Source of the DNA: Zygnema cylindricum
Lineage: Eukaryota; Streptophyta; Zygnematophyceae; Zygnematales; Zygnemataceae
DNA length: 64,000 nt
Direction: 5' to 3'
Assembly (NCBI GenBank): GCA_037447655.1
Contig: JBBHKE010003121.1
Location: 186,001-250,000, forward strand
Both the position numbers and the translations under genes were made by a program. This document shows positions 45,158-58,700 of the stretch, one piece after another; the first letter of the stretch is position 1; every line of letters starts with the position of its first letter. A model generated the notes under the pieces. It was not told the origin of the DNA and searched no databases. It was given only the letters and a program-made list of their open reading frames with translations.

Positions 45158-46324
45158 AGGCAAGCTCGACAACTTGAAGTTGGATGAGCTTTTAACAAGA
45201 CTAGGTTTTAAAATAAATAGTTCAAATCACTTTGTGTATGTTTTCGAGGGTGAAGATGGAGTACTTTATATTGCTATATTTGTGGATGATTTATTACTTA
45301 TCAGCAAATCCATTAGTGAAATAAACCGCATTAAGGTAGATTAAAAAACAAGATGAAAGATGAAAGATCTTCGCGAAGCCAAGTATATATTCGGAATATA
45401 AGTAAAGTGAGATAGAAAAAATAAGCTAAACATGCTTACTCAAAATGAGGCTATAGGAAATATGTTATAAATGTTTGAAATCAAGGAGATAATCGGGTGT
45501 ATAACAGTTATGAAGTTCACGCAAAAATTAGAGGGAAGTGATTTTGACTTGGATATTACGGTCAGTGAAAGGCTAAAGTCGGGGGAGGAGGATTTTGTAG
45601 CTTCTAAACCATACAGGTAGGTAGTTGGGAGCCTCATTTAATTTATGAATTGTACAAGGCTTGATATTGCAGTTGGTGTAAGTGTTCTAAGTAGAAGCTT
45701 GCACAATCTGTTGGTGTTCTAAATAGAAGCTTGCTGAATCCAAAAAGCTCAGAGTGGGAAGGTTCTAAGATATGTGGGAAGGTTCTAAGATATGTGAAAG
45801 GGACTCAAAACCTCAAACTGGTTCTTAGAGGAGGACTAGTGAAATTGCAAACTTAGAGTGACGCAAGTTATGGCGACAACCCTAGTAGAATATCAACGAC
45901 CGAGTTTGTCCTAGAGATTGGAAATGGAACCGCTGATGGAGTAAGCTCTAAAAGGTCACAGCTCGTCTACAATAAAATCTGAATTCATGGTAGCAAGTTT
46001 TGCCCTTAAGGAACTTGTATGGGATAAGATACTTTTGCAGGAACTTGGCTACATGTAGATTGAACCTCAAGTCATTTAGTGTGATAATTAAACAGCCATA
46101 GCCATTTCCTCCAATCCCAGTCACCACTTTAAGAGTAAACATATGGATGTCTTACTTCATTTTGTTCGAGAAAAGGTGCTTGCTAGAGTCATTAAACTGT
46201 GTTATTTACGTGATAAAAGGATGATGGCAGATATGTTAACCAAAGCCCTTTCTACCCCTAAGTTATAGTTTTGTAGAACAGCTATAAGGTTAAGTGAGTT
46301 ACAGAGTCTAAAGGTTTAAGGGAG
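45158..46324 (+). pseudogene. Copia RT/RNase H relic, unit B
   Basis: Duplicate of 36898-38044, with FVDDLLLISKS kept and the same stops plus a few of its own. Ends in GGTTTAAGGGAG before the LTR. Confidence 0.85.
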
Positions 46325-47586
46325 TTTTGGATTTAGAAAGCTTTGTCCTCAGTAGATGGGGCTCTAAGGGGAGCTTTAGCACTTAGAATATTTGGTCTAA
46401 AGTTAGATACAATACTTACCTTTTATAGTATTACAATAGAAAAGAAATAGTGTATTTTACTTTTACAATGACTTGCCTCAGCACTTGAGGACCTTGCATG
46501 TACTTCGAAATGGCCCCAACGCCCACATACACATGGTAAACATCGAACGAGTGAATTTGCACAATCGGACAGACAAAATTTGAACGAAATATCCCGAAAA
46601 TGTCTTGTACATAAGCAAGTATGAATCATTAATACGAATCGAGTCAACGGACGCGATTGGATTGGGGACCACAAGTGACGAAATCTGCCGTACGTACTCA
46701 GGTGTTTCGTAGTGCATGACTACAATTGGCGAGACTTTTGTGACCAATGCCGTCTAAGCAGCAACAACATTAAATGTAAGGTTTTATATTGTGAATATAT
46801 GAAAAACAATTGTTTGTAGTTAAGCACATTGGGAAATAGTGTTTCATTCTTTATTTTGTGGCAAGTTGCAATTCCGGTTTTGGAAGTACTACGGGTAAAT
46901 TGACGTACAATTTTAGTATTTTGTCATATCGTGGTAGATTAATACAGTTCGAGGTGTAAACATCTGATTTGATGGTTTGCATTACACATACAGTTCGAGG
47001 TGTAGACATCTGATTTGACGTTGAGCATTAGACACTCACTCAGTGTGAAAAATTTAGGACTTAGTGAAATTTATGTATCTAGTTTTGAGACTATGATAAT
47101 CTAAAGGCAATTTTAGGGAAACTTCTAGATGTTATGTCTTATGGTTTACTAGATCAATTAGGCTGTAATTTTGGGATTGGATCAATTAGGATGTAGTTTT
47201 GGGATTTGGCAGTGTGTTAGGTGTTATAAATTTGTGCTTAATTTGGTGTGGATTGGACTTTTGGGTTGGACTTTGTAGTGTATGAAAAACAACTTTTGAT
47301 AGAATATAAGAGGTATAACTTTGGGAATTGGCAGTTTGTATGGTGGACTTTGTTGTGTCTGAAAAACAACTTTTTGATAGGATGTAAGAACTCTAATTTT
47401 GGGAATCGGCAGTGTGTATGGTGTTTTGTATCTATGCTTAATTTGGTATGGATTGAACATTTGGGTTGGACTTTGTAGTGTCTGGAAAACAACTTTTTCA
47501 TAGGATACTTGTCAGCTTCTGCTTTTAATCATGTCTACATCTACAACTATTGATGCAGCTCCACCTATGCCAATGGTAATAGAAAA
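46325..47586 (+). repeat. Family 3 LTR, unit B
   Basis: Duplicate of 38045-39306, including the about 80-bp tandem repeats near 47,220-47,510 and the gag start MSTSTTIDAAPPMPMVIE. Confidence 0.7.
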
Positions 47587-47660
47587 ATATATTCAAGAGG
47601 AGATATTTGTAAGTTTTTTTCAAAAACGAAGTCAAATGGGAGTGATCGAAAAAAAAATGT

Positions 47661-48332
47661 GAAAATGGTGGCATTTTTGTGTTGCGAAGGACTTCAACCA
47701 GTTTCAATAGTCGACAGTTTAGGTATGATTAATTTTGAATTTAATTTAGGATGGGTTTAATATGTATGTCATTATAACTTATACATTGGAGCTACATCAC
47801 TATTTTCTTTTCATTCTTATCATATCTTAAATTTACAATCGTACGTTTTTTTATTATTTATTATTATTTGTTTGTGATGTTGTTGTTTTTGATTTGTCTA
47901 TCCATAAAAATAAATTGTCTCGTTAATAACCTTTTTTATTGATCTTGGTTAGTAATTGTAAGATATTTTCTTATTGTTTTTTTTTTCCCAAATTTCAAGC
48001 ATTTTGTCAAACATTATTTGATGTTAGTGTTTCATCCAACAAAAGTGTTGACATTGATCAACTACTCCCGTTTGTGAATAATGTAAAAAAAATACATTAT
48101 ACCTTCCACCAAAGATATTCGTAGTTTGATCCAACCAAAACTTAAAGAAAATATTGATAGCAATATTTTTGTCGCATTTAGGACCAATTTCCGAACCAAG
48201 AAAATATAAAGAACCTCATTCATATTAGTAACCGCTCATTTTATCGAAAAAGAATTTAAACTTCATGCACGCAAGCTTCAAGTTGACCATTTTCTGGAGG
48301 AAAAACATACCGCGCAAAACGTTTTAACGGCA
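47661..48332 (+). pseudogene. hAT-type transposase relic, unit B
   Basis: Duplicate of 39382-40052, with the same intron-like break and stop codons. Confidence 0.65.
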
Positions 48333-48369
48333 AAAAATAACCAAATTTGAAATGTCTGAATTTGATGTT

Positions 48370-49366
48370 TTGGAAAAGTGATCATCATAGACTTAGCACA
48401 CTCAGTCAAAGCCCTATTGAGTCTCTCAACAACACCATTTTGTTATAGATTGTACAGAACAATAAACTCTTGAGAAATTCCATTTTTTTTCAAGTAATCA
48501 ATTAACACATTTGTCTCTCCACCATTTGTTACATACTCTCCACCGTTGTCAGATCGCAAAACAAGGATTGAGTTCCCGTGGAGTTTCTCCGCCCAAATCC
48601 GGTAATGCTTGAAATGCATGAAAACCTCACTCATCTCATTCATGAAATAAACTCGTCTGAAACGCGAGTAGCTATTTGTGACGGTGACAATGTATTTGCA
48701 GCCACCAAGGGAAGGGACTTTGGCGGATCCTCAACTATCTCAGTGGATAAGGCCGAGAAGATCCTTTGCTCGGTGATGTGAAAAATGAGGTAAGGGAAGC
48801 TTATGAAGCTTCTCGAGAGCACAACCATCACAAACATGGGACTCTTTTTGACCAAGTGGAACACCTTTTATCATATTAGTCTTAACCATGGTTTCCAATA
48901 TGTCATTATGCACATGCCAAGTCTTTTATGCCACAAAGCATTTTCAGAAAAGACAGTGGAGAATTGAAAATCCGCTTTATTAACTAAAACCATCTGATAC
49001 AACATGTTTGGGTCTTTGGTTCTCAGTAAGACTTCTCTATCATCCTTTCTTACTATTTTTTTGCCTTTGCTCTAAAGAACATCAAGTCCCTTACTTTATG
49101 CAACAGAGGTAGAAAACACATTTTTCTTAAATTTTGGAACATATAAAACGTCATGCAAAGTTCTTATTACAAATTTCCCATTATTCCAAAATTCAAATCT
49201 ATGTTACCTTTAGCATTTGCTTTACTTGTAGCACCACAAACATGAAAGTTATAATAAGTAGGGATAAGTGGCATATCCTTGACATATGATTTGTTCCAAT
49301 ATATGTATGAGAAACTACCGTAATCCATAATCCACCCGAGATCTTTCTCTCCCTCCTTCATCTTAG
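48370..49366 (-). pseudogene. Copia protease and integrase relic, minus strand, unit B
   Basis: Duplicate of 40090-41100. It keeps WIMDYGSFSYIYWNKSYV, LRSDNGGEYVTNGGE and the same terminal cut. It lacks the 12-bp duplication seen in unit A. Confidence 0.82.
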
Positions 49367-49415
49367 CGAAAAAAAAAAAAACTTAGTGTCATCAATTTAG
49401 GAAAACTCACAATCT

Positions 49416-50146
49416 GTGATATTTCTTCTTCTATATCTCCTTCACCGGTTTCTATTTTGCCTCAAAAAAAGCCACAATTTTGATTTGAGGCCTCGGTGTA
49501 AACAGGGCTTTTACTTTCTATCCATTTCGATAAAAACATGTTTCACACGCTTTTATATTCAAAGGGCAAGATCTGAACAAATGACAACCTTCTCCATCAC
49601 CTTCACCGGTTCCTCTTTTTCCGCAGAAAAAACTGCAACTTTGATTTGAGGCCTCGGTGTAAATGGAGCTTTTACTTTCCATCCCTTTCGATAAAAGCAT
49701 GTTTCACATGCTGTTATATTCAAAGGGCAAGATCTGAAAAAAATTCCATTTTTATAGTAATAACTGATTTCTAGATTTGTTATCTCTATGAAACTGAGCA
49801 CCTTCTCAATCTCCTTCACCGGTTCCTCTTTTTACCCCAAAAAAGTCGCAGTTTTGATTTGAGTCCTCAGTGTAAATGGGGGTTTTACTTTCCATCCCTT
49901 TTGATAAAAACATGTTTCACACGCTTTTATATTCAAAGGGCAAGATCTAAGAAAAATGACCATCTTCTCCATCTCCTTCACCGGTTCCTCTCTTTCCGAA
50001 GAAAAAGGCGGAGCTTTGATTTGAGGCCTTGGTGTAAATGGAGCTTTTGCTTTCCATCATTTTCAATAAAACCATTTTTCACATGGTTTTATATTGAAAG
50101 GGCAAGTTCTAAACAAATTACCATTATTATAGTAATAACTGATTTC
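49416..50146 (-). repeat. Four-copy duplication inside gag, unit B
   Basis: Duplicate of 41150-41880 with the same doublet-plus-spacer order, so this amplification predates the 7-kb duplication. Confidence 0.8.
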
Positions 50147-50795
50147 TAGATTTGTTATCTTTATGAAATTGAGCATTGTACAATTGCTTTCGAGAATTAA
50201 ATGTCAGCTGAGTAACTTCTTCTTCTAAAACATACTCTATAGCTGTAGGAAGATTTAACTTAGACTTATCTAGCTTTTTCATATGAGGCTCCTCATACAT
50301 ATTAGGAACCCCCCTTACTAAAATCATAACCTGATGATACTCAGAAAAAGATCCCACTGAGCATGCATTTTTTGCTATTAAAAGTCTGAAATTATTGCAA
50401 TACTCTACCGTGCTTTTGCCTGTATATTTATATTCCAAGATCACCCAGCAGTTATAACATCATATTGTGCATTAATTCTATGTCTTTTTCAAAGCATCCC
50501 AGATTTTTTATGCTTTAGTAGCCTGAATGTAGGACATATGCAGCTCCGTAAAGATCATTAATTTTATCAAATGAAGAGCCTGCTCATACTTTTGATCATA
50601 ATTGGCATCATTTTTTGCCATAGGTCCATTAACAAAATTAAAAAGCTTCACTAATACAAAGTAATTCCTGATAAAATCTGCCCTATATGAGTATTTGCGT
50701 CCATCAAACATTGGAATTCGTGAAGGTGGGTCCGTGACGTGTTGTTCTAAGACAAATAATGGTATTGAAGACGACAACGATCGAAGTGTAGTCAT
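50127..50795 (-). pseudogene. Copia gag relic, minus strand, unit B
   Basis: Duplicate of 41861-42529, starting MTTLRSLSSSIPLFVLEQHV at 50795 and continuing PSRIPMFDGRKYSYRADF. Confidence 0.82.
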
Positions 50796-51625
50796 CTCAA
50801 AACTAAAACAAGCATGTAAGTTTCACAAAAAATCGGTCTAAAAAACAAGAACCTCAACAGTTGGTAATTCACAAACTAGAGATGCAATAACTTTGCAAAT
50901 AATTAAGAGTTGGTAATTCACAAACCATAGACGCAACAACTCTGCAAATGTACTAAAATGTAAATGACAACAGGAGGAACACACATAAAAAATATAAAGT
51001 AATTTTGTTCAGAGATCTTTGAGATATTCAAGATAAACTTACCAAAATCTGAATACACACGTTTTGATACAAATTGTTCCTAACTTCAAAATGACTAAGT
51101 CCTACATACATACACTGAAGCTACACCTACTGAATGTACAAAGGCATAACGGCCGTACAGCTAGCTACCTGACACAACTACTGTGCGTATACCCGAATAA
51201 ACAAGGTATGTCATATTGAAAACCATCTACACTAATTAACTAATTAGCAAAGAGACAAAATTATGTTCTACAAATATGTACATCGACATTTGGTTCAAAA
51301 TGCTCCGTGGGATTACTGTGAATCTATTCGTTCTTTCGTTAGCATATGTCGACGACCTCGCCTTCTGTCCGCCATTCATCAGCTTGTTGGTCAAATTGGG
51401 TCGCGTAGGTTTTGTCGGTTCAATCAGATTCCAATCTTACGTTGTGAAGTGAACACAACAAACGTAGGTATTTTAGGTTCTATAAAATTTTAAGATAGTT
51501 CCACGTAGATTTTTATCCTTTTTGGATTTGTGGATGCTCATAAACTTTAGACGAGCATTTAGTATATTTTTGGAGGTGTAATTTATATTGAAGGAAGGAG
51601 AGCTTTGTACTTAGACGTTTTATTA
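50796..51625 (-). repeat. Presumed LTR of the minus-strand copia relic, unit B
   Basis: Duplicate of 42530-43365. It ends the segmental duplication. Confidence 0.4.
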
Positions 51626-54600
51626 ACGTACTGAGTGTTGGAGGAATATATATATAGTGTATTTATTGTACATTTGTGTATCTTGCTTCTTTCAAAGGAC
51701 ATTCAAGTTTTAGGGGAAACATGAAAGGGAGAACCTTAGGAAATATTTGACGCCAAACACACATTTAAGGGGATCATAAGTACACATTGGGGGTAGCAAC
51801 AATTAGCAACCATCGTCTTCAACAAAAGGACATTAACTGAATAGGAATGGGGGGACATGTCGTCATCGAGGGACAGATCGCTTGAGGATTGTCTCCCAAA
51901 GGGTTAAAATGGTTAAACGGATACACCAAGCCCAAAGAAAATGGGCATACACATGGGGTCGACCTATATGGTATGTGGTGAACATAGTTATAGGGCGGAC
52001 ACTTATCGGATTCAAATGGTATGGGAATGGAGTAGTAACGGCGATTTAATGTTGGAGGTGAGGGGGAATAGTGGTGACACCCACCCTAGGGTGGTGCATC
52101 GGGGTGTAGGAAAGCGCAGGGATGTGGGTAGTGGTGTTAAGGGAGAGGAGATGGCGTGAGGAAGGAGGGGAAGAGGGAGGTTGAAAGGGATGTAAGCGGG
52201 AAAGGAGAGGGTGTAGCAAAAGTAGGGAGGAGAGAGGGAGAGGAGGAGGAACATATGGAGGGTAAGTGGGAGTGGAAAAGTGAGCGGGAAAAGATGGAAG
52301 AGAGAAGGTCGATGGGGGGGAAGAGGGATAGGTAAGGTAGGGGAGGAGAAGAGTGGCGGGAAGAATGAGAGGTTGAGGGAGGTTATAGGAGGTTGTTGTG
52401 TGGTCCATTAGGGAATAAATGGGTAGTCAACGGGGTGGGGAATGCGTTTTATAAATACAAAAAGTTGAGGGATAAAAAGAGGGGAGAGAGGAAGGGGAGT
52501 GGAGAAGGAAATACAGTGGGGGGAGGTACCCGGTGGGAGAGGGAAGGATGGAGGGATGGAATGCGGACGAGGAGGAAAGAGATGCTCTTTAAAAGAAACA
52601 TAAAGACATGAGAAGATATAGGAGGGGAGGGTACAAGAGTGGGAGAAGGGATGGTGGGAACATGGGCGAGGGCAAAGGTGATTGCTGGGATAGGAAAAAA
52701 AAAAGGGGGAGAGGGATAAAGAGGGAGATAAGGGCAGTGTTGGTGGGCGATTTTGAAGGCAACAAAAGGAATGAAAAATTGAAAGTTTCGAAGGTGAGAG
52801 GGGGGGGGAAATGGGTGGGGGTAAAGATGTAAGTCTTATTTTAGCATTTTTTTCATTTGGTTTTCCTTTTTTCCATGTGGTTGTTATGATTTATTCAAGA
52901 TTTTTATTATTATTATTATTATTTTTTTCTCATTTCTTGTGCTTGTGGGCTCTTTTGGTGCAATCCTCATCCCTTTCCTTGTCTTTTTCTTTTCTTAAGA
53001 TCGTTATGACGTTTTTCACCCTTTATATTTTATTTATTGGATACTCATTTCTGCATTACAATTGGAGTTTTTTGTTTTGTTTTGGGTACGCTTATCTGTT
53101 GGCTCATAGTTTTTACGTTATTTTTTTGAGTAGTTTTTGGGAAAGCAGGCGAGCGAGGGTGGGGGGGGAAGGGAAGGGGAGGTGATGGCCTCGCCTCGTT
53201 CGTTATGTTTGGAATATATTTGACTACCACATTAAATATTGGTGGATGGTGGGGCCGAAGAGGGGGGAGGAAAAGTTCAGTCTACCACATTAAATATAGT
53301 TTTGGAGAGGGGGAGGGCGGGGGGGGGGGAGGGAGGGGGGGGGGGTGAGATGGGGGGCGTTAAATTCCCTAAGGATAAATAGGGGTGAGGGGTGGGGTAG
53401 GGTGGTGATTGTGGGGAGGGATGATTGATAATATGGGCAGATACTCTACCCTCCCATACTAAATCCATTACTTTTTTCTGTGTGTGTGTATCTATCTCTC
53501 TCTCTCTCCCTCCCTCTCCCTCTCCCTCTCCCAAACTTGATGAACAACGTATTTTGCGATGTACTTGTTTTGGATTAAGCGTAGTGTTGCGTTGAAATTA
53601 CACTTGGACTAAGAAACGTACACAATAAAAATATTTATCTAAAATAGTTGGATTTCATATGAATAACTTTAGATTCGTGTATACTAACATGAGAAAACAA
53701 GAAACGTGTAACACAAAAAGAAAGGAAAAGTTTCGTAGGCTTCTTGATGTGATAAAGGTCTCCCTTATTTGCGACATTACCAATAATTTTTTTTTTGTCA
53801 CATCAGCTATTGGAGTTTTTCTTCAACAACCTAGTTATGAGTGATTTTCCATTAGGCGACTACAGTGACTAAATGTTATATTGACTTTCATTAAAAAAAC
53901 ACTAGAACATTTATGCCGTTTACATCAGTTATTATTGTTAGAAGTGCAATAGACAATTGAAAAAATAATAACCATATCAAAAACAGTTCATGAATTTTAT
54001 TTTTAGAAGTAGAGGCAAAATAGAGAAAAGGAATCATGAAGTGCCAAAAATATTTAGCATCACAAGGATTCAAGAAGACAAAATATCAAAGTTTCATATT
54101 ATCAAACATCAAGATTAGGGTTATTGTCTCATAATCCTTTTACCAAATCACATTCCATACTTTTGAACATTTCCATTTTGTCACCTGATGTATTTTAAAT
54201 AGAGCAATCTTCAACAGTCATTGTGTCTTTTCTCTAATTTGAGACATAACCAAGATTTCTTATGTTATCATTTGAGTTATAAGAAAATTCCTTTTCAGCC
54301 CTCTTGTTGGGAATGACTCAATCTCGTAAGGTGTTTCTATTGCCCCAAATTTGTATCCACTACTATCCTCTTTTCGATTTTAAACTCAAATATGGTCCAA
54401 GCCTTCAGCTAATCATAGTCGTTCACTTTCAAGACGTGATCGAAGATGAAACATTAGGCGATTTCCCTGCTTTCCCAAACATCAAGAGTCTTGGTAATGT
54501 TATCAAAGGTTAATACGGGGCATTCAATGTGACTACAAATTTACTAGCAAAATATAATGAAGTGATAAGTCCTTTGTTTGTTTGGGAAAAACGACAAATT

Positions 54601-55474
54601 TTGAGTTGTACGTTAGCTACCCTTATTAAGCAAGGCAACTAAAGTTAGCTTATTTTTTTTGGGAAAAATGAGGAAGTCACGTTATCCACTCAATATGATG
54701 GGATCTTTACGCATAGCCATAGTGTTTAACTCAACATAACATTTAAATGTGTCCACCCTTAATATTGTTAATTGATACGTCAAGCTCACAAACTTTAGTT
54801 TCGTCATCAATTTCACTTTTTAAATGTAGAACAAACGACAAAATAACTATTTTGTAATACAAACATTGTGGTTGTCATTGTTAAAGTTGTTTCAAGACTA
54901 TCAGAGTTTATGTTGATGGTTATTTATCTAAGTTTTGCAAAATCATACCACATAGTATATCTTCTTAAATTCTAAAAATCCTTACTTCTTCTCTAACGTG
55001 TTCAAGATGCATCACATTATGATAACACGTTCAAAATTTAATGACAATGATGATTAAAAAAAAAAAACATAAAATCATTACTCATATATGCATGTGCTAC
55101 TTTAAAAAAAAAATTCCTTTCATTTCTGTCCTATATTAGATGCATCACATTATTTAAAAAGATGAAAGAAAATTTGCAAAATCAACAAATTTAATTATTC
55201 TAATTCAGATCCTAAAAACTGTCAATTTTTAACTTATGATTTTTTTCTCGTGAAATTCTCACAACTATTTGCCCAAAAATGAGCTCAACTTAAACTGTAA
55301 CATTTTGCAAAGAAATGATTGGGCTGTACCTAGTTATGTTTATGAAGTGATTTTGGAGGAAAAAAAAATTCTTTTTTTTTCCAGATTGGTGACTGCATGC
55401 CAATATAGTGTAAGATGATTAAAAAGGGTTATAACCTAAAAGATTTCTTTGTTGTTTGAGCTTCACCTTCATAC
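51626..55474. other. Intergenic or 3' intron region, purine tracts and G-runs
   Basis: Positions 52040-52820 are purine-rich with only compositional open frames. Positions 53225-53350 carry ACCACATTAAATAT words and then G-runs. Positions 53485-53535 are a CT microsatellite. 54304-54513 is a 69-codon plus-strand frame without recognisable homology. If the minus-strand LRR gene continues past 55475, its missing 3' exons should lie here, but I could not find a kinase or membrane segment. Confidence 0.45.
53304..53361 (+). repeat. G-run cluster with G-quadruplex potential
   Basis: More than four runs of at least five G lie within about 60 bases, including two runs of nine or more, separated by single A or C. 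This is a strong quadruplex-forming pattern on the plus strand. Confidence 0.75.
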
Positions 55475-55716
55475 GGGTGGAGGAATTGGAGGCGTTGGGT
55501 TGAGTGCAGGTGGTGGAAGAGGTGAACGAAGGGGTGAAGGAGGTGGCCGAGGGGATTTTGAAGGAGGAGGTAAAAGGGGAGGTGAAAGAGGAGGGGGAAC
55601 GGGAGAGGGAGGTGATCTAAGCGGTGGTGAAGGAGGAGGTAAAAGAGGTGGGCGGCTTGGTATCAATGGAGGTGGTCCAAAACGTGGTGAACTTAGTGGA
55701 GGTGGCGGATTAAGTA
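55475..55716 (-). CDS. Exon: Pro-rich stalk
   Basis: Acceptor TTGTTTTCTTTTCTAG, then 242 bp encoding LNPPPPLSSPRFGPP and further PPPSPP-type repeats, to a donor GTATGAAG; without splicing a stop follows two codons later. The entry phase (one base from the previous exon) matches the end of the Cys-rich exon exactly. Hydroxyproline-rich extensin-like linkers have this composition. Confidence 0.65.
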
Positions 55717-58700
55717 CTAGAAAAGAAAACAAATCTTTAATGTTGGAAAAACCATATTTGTCAAAGCCTAAGATCCCTTTTTTTTGGGTAAACACTGTTG
55801 CTCAAAAATAAATCAATTATAGGTTTTATTTTACTGTTTGCAACTGTTTCCATAAATCAAAAATCTTTCCAGAAACAGTGAAAACATTTGTGCAACCTAA
55901 TGAGAATTCTTAAATATTAGAACACAATAAACAATATAAAATTCGAAATTTCGTGGATATATCACTATAAATCTGAGAGTGTGAGAGGCATGAGACCACA
56001 ACACCGGAAAATGTGCATATTTCTATTGCTGTGAAAAGGCAATCCATTTTTATAAGCCAAATAGCCACAAGCAATCGTACATTTGCAAGTGTATTTGCTT
56101 GCTGCATCGGTGTAGCCTTGGTTGCAAGCGCATTTCTGTGTGGTCCCATCTGTGCTATTGGAGCAAATGCCGTTTCCCCCACAAGACCCTCCAACCTGCG
56201 TGGCATTGCAGAATGCTTCACAATCGCTCTTGCTTCGTTGGTTGTCGAATCCGCATCTAGATGAGATGCTCGAGGCAGACAGACAATTTCTGGAAAACGC
56301 GTCACAGACAATTCGTCCGTGGACTACTACAAGGGGCCCACTGAAATAGTTGTTCTGAAAAGAACTGTTCATAAAATTCGTCAAAGGAAATGGAGAAGGA
56401 GTTAGACTTTGAATAGGCTCTGACTGTAACACTCTTTAATTTGAATGTAGCTCGTGAAAGGAAGGAAATGTGTTTTTGTTCTTTGTTTTTTTACACCCTT
56501 ATATTTGACAACATTTGGACGGTGGCAAAAGGGGAAGAAGAGGGGGATCTTTTTAGTCCTCCCATTTTCTCTTACAAAAGAAACAGTGTTTACGGACTTT
56601 TAATAAATAAAGGCATTTGGTATACTTCCTTTTTCGATTCTTCCTTTTTCCAGTGACAACATGATTTTTTTTTACCTTAGAAAGATAACATTTAATTTGC
56701 ACAATCTCGTCATTTTTAAGACCCTAAGAAATACTGCAAATGACAAAAAATAAGTAAAAATGGTTATAAAAAACAAAAACAAATAAATGCAAAACATATA
56801 GAAAGAACAATTAAGTAGGTAGTAAAGTTAGAAATGTGAGAGGGCGTGCGAGGGGGTGACCCCACCTTCCCTCTTACCCTTCCACATGCGCCTTATCGTC
56901 CCGTTAATTTCCATACCTTGGTTTCCTAATTGTTGTATGCATTTACTATTTTTTGTTGTTTTACTTATGTATTTTTTGTTTTTTTATTAACAATTTCTTT
57001 TTTTAACATTTTTGTCTTCGTTTATTATGGGTTTCAAACTTTTTATTATCTATTGATATCTTTCCTTAAAAATAATAAAGTTAGCGGGAAGCCTATGATA
57101 TATGTATTTACAATTTTTCAAAATCTGGCTCTTTGTTTTGCCTATCGATATTCATTATGTCCTTCAATTTCTCAACTCTAATTTTGTTTCAGTTTGTTAA
57201 CAAAAACTTTGGTTTAATATATTGCTGAAACCTTTGTGCTTAACGTGGAACTCTATTGATTTTTTTTTCTTGAAGTTGATCTTAACCTTCTTCTCTATTT
57301 TTGTTTTGAAGACATTCAAAGTTTTACCCTCTTTATTAGGCATCCTGCCCCCACCCCTCCTTTGCTTTTCCTTTATTTCTCTTTTCCCCCACTCGCCTCC
57401 GTTCTCCTCCTCCCTCCAGTTATCCCCACTTTCAAAATCCTTTGCCCTCCACTTCCTTCCGGTCCCCTTCCCTCCTCTTCCATCCTTTACCATCCCTTTT
57501 ATTCACTCCCCTCCCATTTTCCCTCCCTTTCGCTCCCCTCCTCTCTTTTCCCCTCTTTCTCCCGCTCTTTCCATTTCTTTTCTCCTCCCCTTCCTTTCCT
57601 CTCCTTCCATTCTTTTCTTCCTACGATTACTCACTCCAGTCTCTTCGCATTCCGCCTTAAAATAGGCCGAAAAAAAAAGATTAGAGAAGTTTTATGTGAA
57701 GGTGAGAGGAGAAGAGAGGCAGAGACGAACTTTCAACCTTTTGTTGGCCACTACATCCTTCATTGTTCGCCCTCCTCCCCTTTCGAACAACATTTTCCCC
57801 TCCATTTTGACCGTAATTGTCGTGGTTACTTTATAAAGACTAGCTTTTCTCACTCTCCTGCTTTCTCTCTACCCTCTCACAGCCACCCACTCTCCCCTCA
57901 CAGCTACAACTACTCCCTTTTCTGCCATCATTTCCTCAAACCCCTCTAACCGTGATCCTCTCCTATAATCTTTTTTTTTTTGGGATCCAGTCTCAACTCC
58001 ATCTCATTGTCACCCTCTACCCTCCCCATTCTATCTCGCAGCTAGTCTTTGCCTCCCTTTTTACCGTTACTTTCACAATCTCCCCCTCTTATAGCCACAG
58101 TTTTTTCTTCCCCTTTGACGAACACTCTCTTCATGCTGCTTTTCCTTTGATCCTTTCCCAAACTTTCCCCTCCCTATTAAAACTCCGTCTCTATCTTAAC
58201 CACCACACTCTCTCGACCCACTTCTAACCATGCTGCGCCCCCCTCAAACCGCCTATGTCTCCCTCCCTTCTACCACGACTCTCTCTCAATTTTTACCATC
58301 ACCCTATCGTCCTCTCTTCATGGCATTCTTTCCCTCCTCTTCCGTGAATCTTCATCCCTTCTTACAAACGCTCTCTATCTATCTTTTTCTTTCACCCGCT
58401 CTTTTTTTAAACACCTAGTCAAATGGGATCAAAAAATGGCAACTAAAAGGAGAGTTAAGTCATAAAATGTGAAAGTAAAAGAGAGAGGTGAGCACCGCCC
58501 CCCACCCCCAAGATGTTTGGAATTTTTTATTGTTAGCTTCGTTTGTCATACATGTATATATATTTAATTTTTTGTAGTTAGATTTTGTTTCTTACAAATA
58601 CCAAAGCCATGGAAGTTGACCGATGGACGATGGAATGATTCCACTGAACTGGTTGTTCTCTAACATCCTGTGACGTCATCCAACCCACCAATGAGGGGTG

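Larger units (their letters stand above)
44583..51625. repeat. Segmental duplication, unit B (7.04 kb)
   Basis: Same content and order as 36336-43365, ending ...TTAGACGTTTTATTA at 51625. Differences are scattered substitutions and small indels (for example, an extra GTGGGAAGGTTCTAAGATAT near 45,780). It shares every internal relic listed below. Confidence 0.92.

Noticed and set aside
57222-57949. Plus-strand frames of 147 and 195 codons
   Set aside because: Same reason: pyrimidine-rich DNA antisense to the LRR gene, with overlapping open frames.
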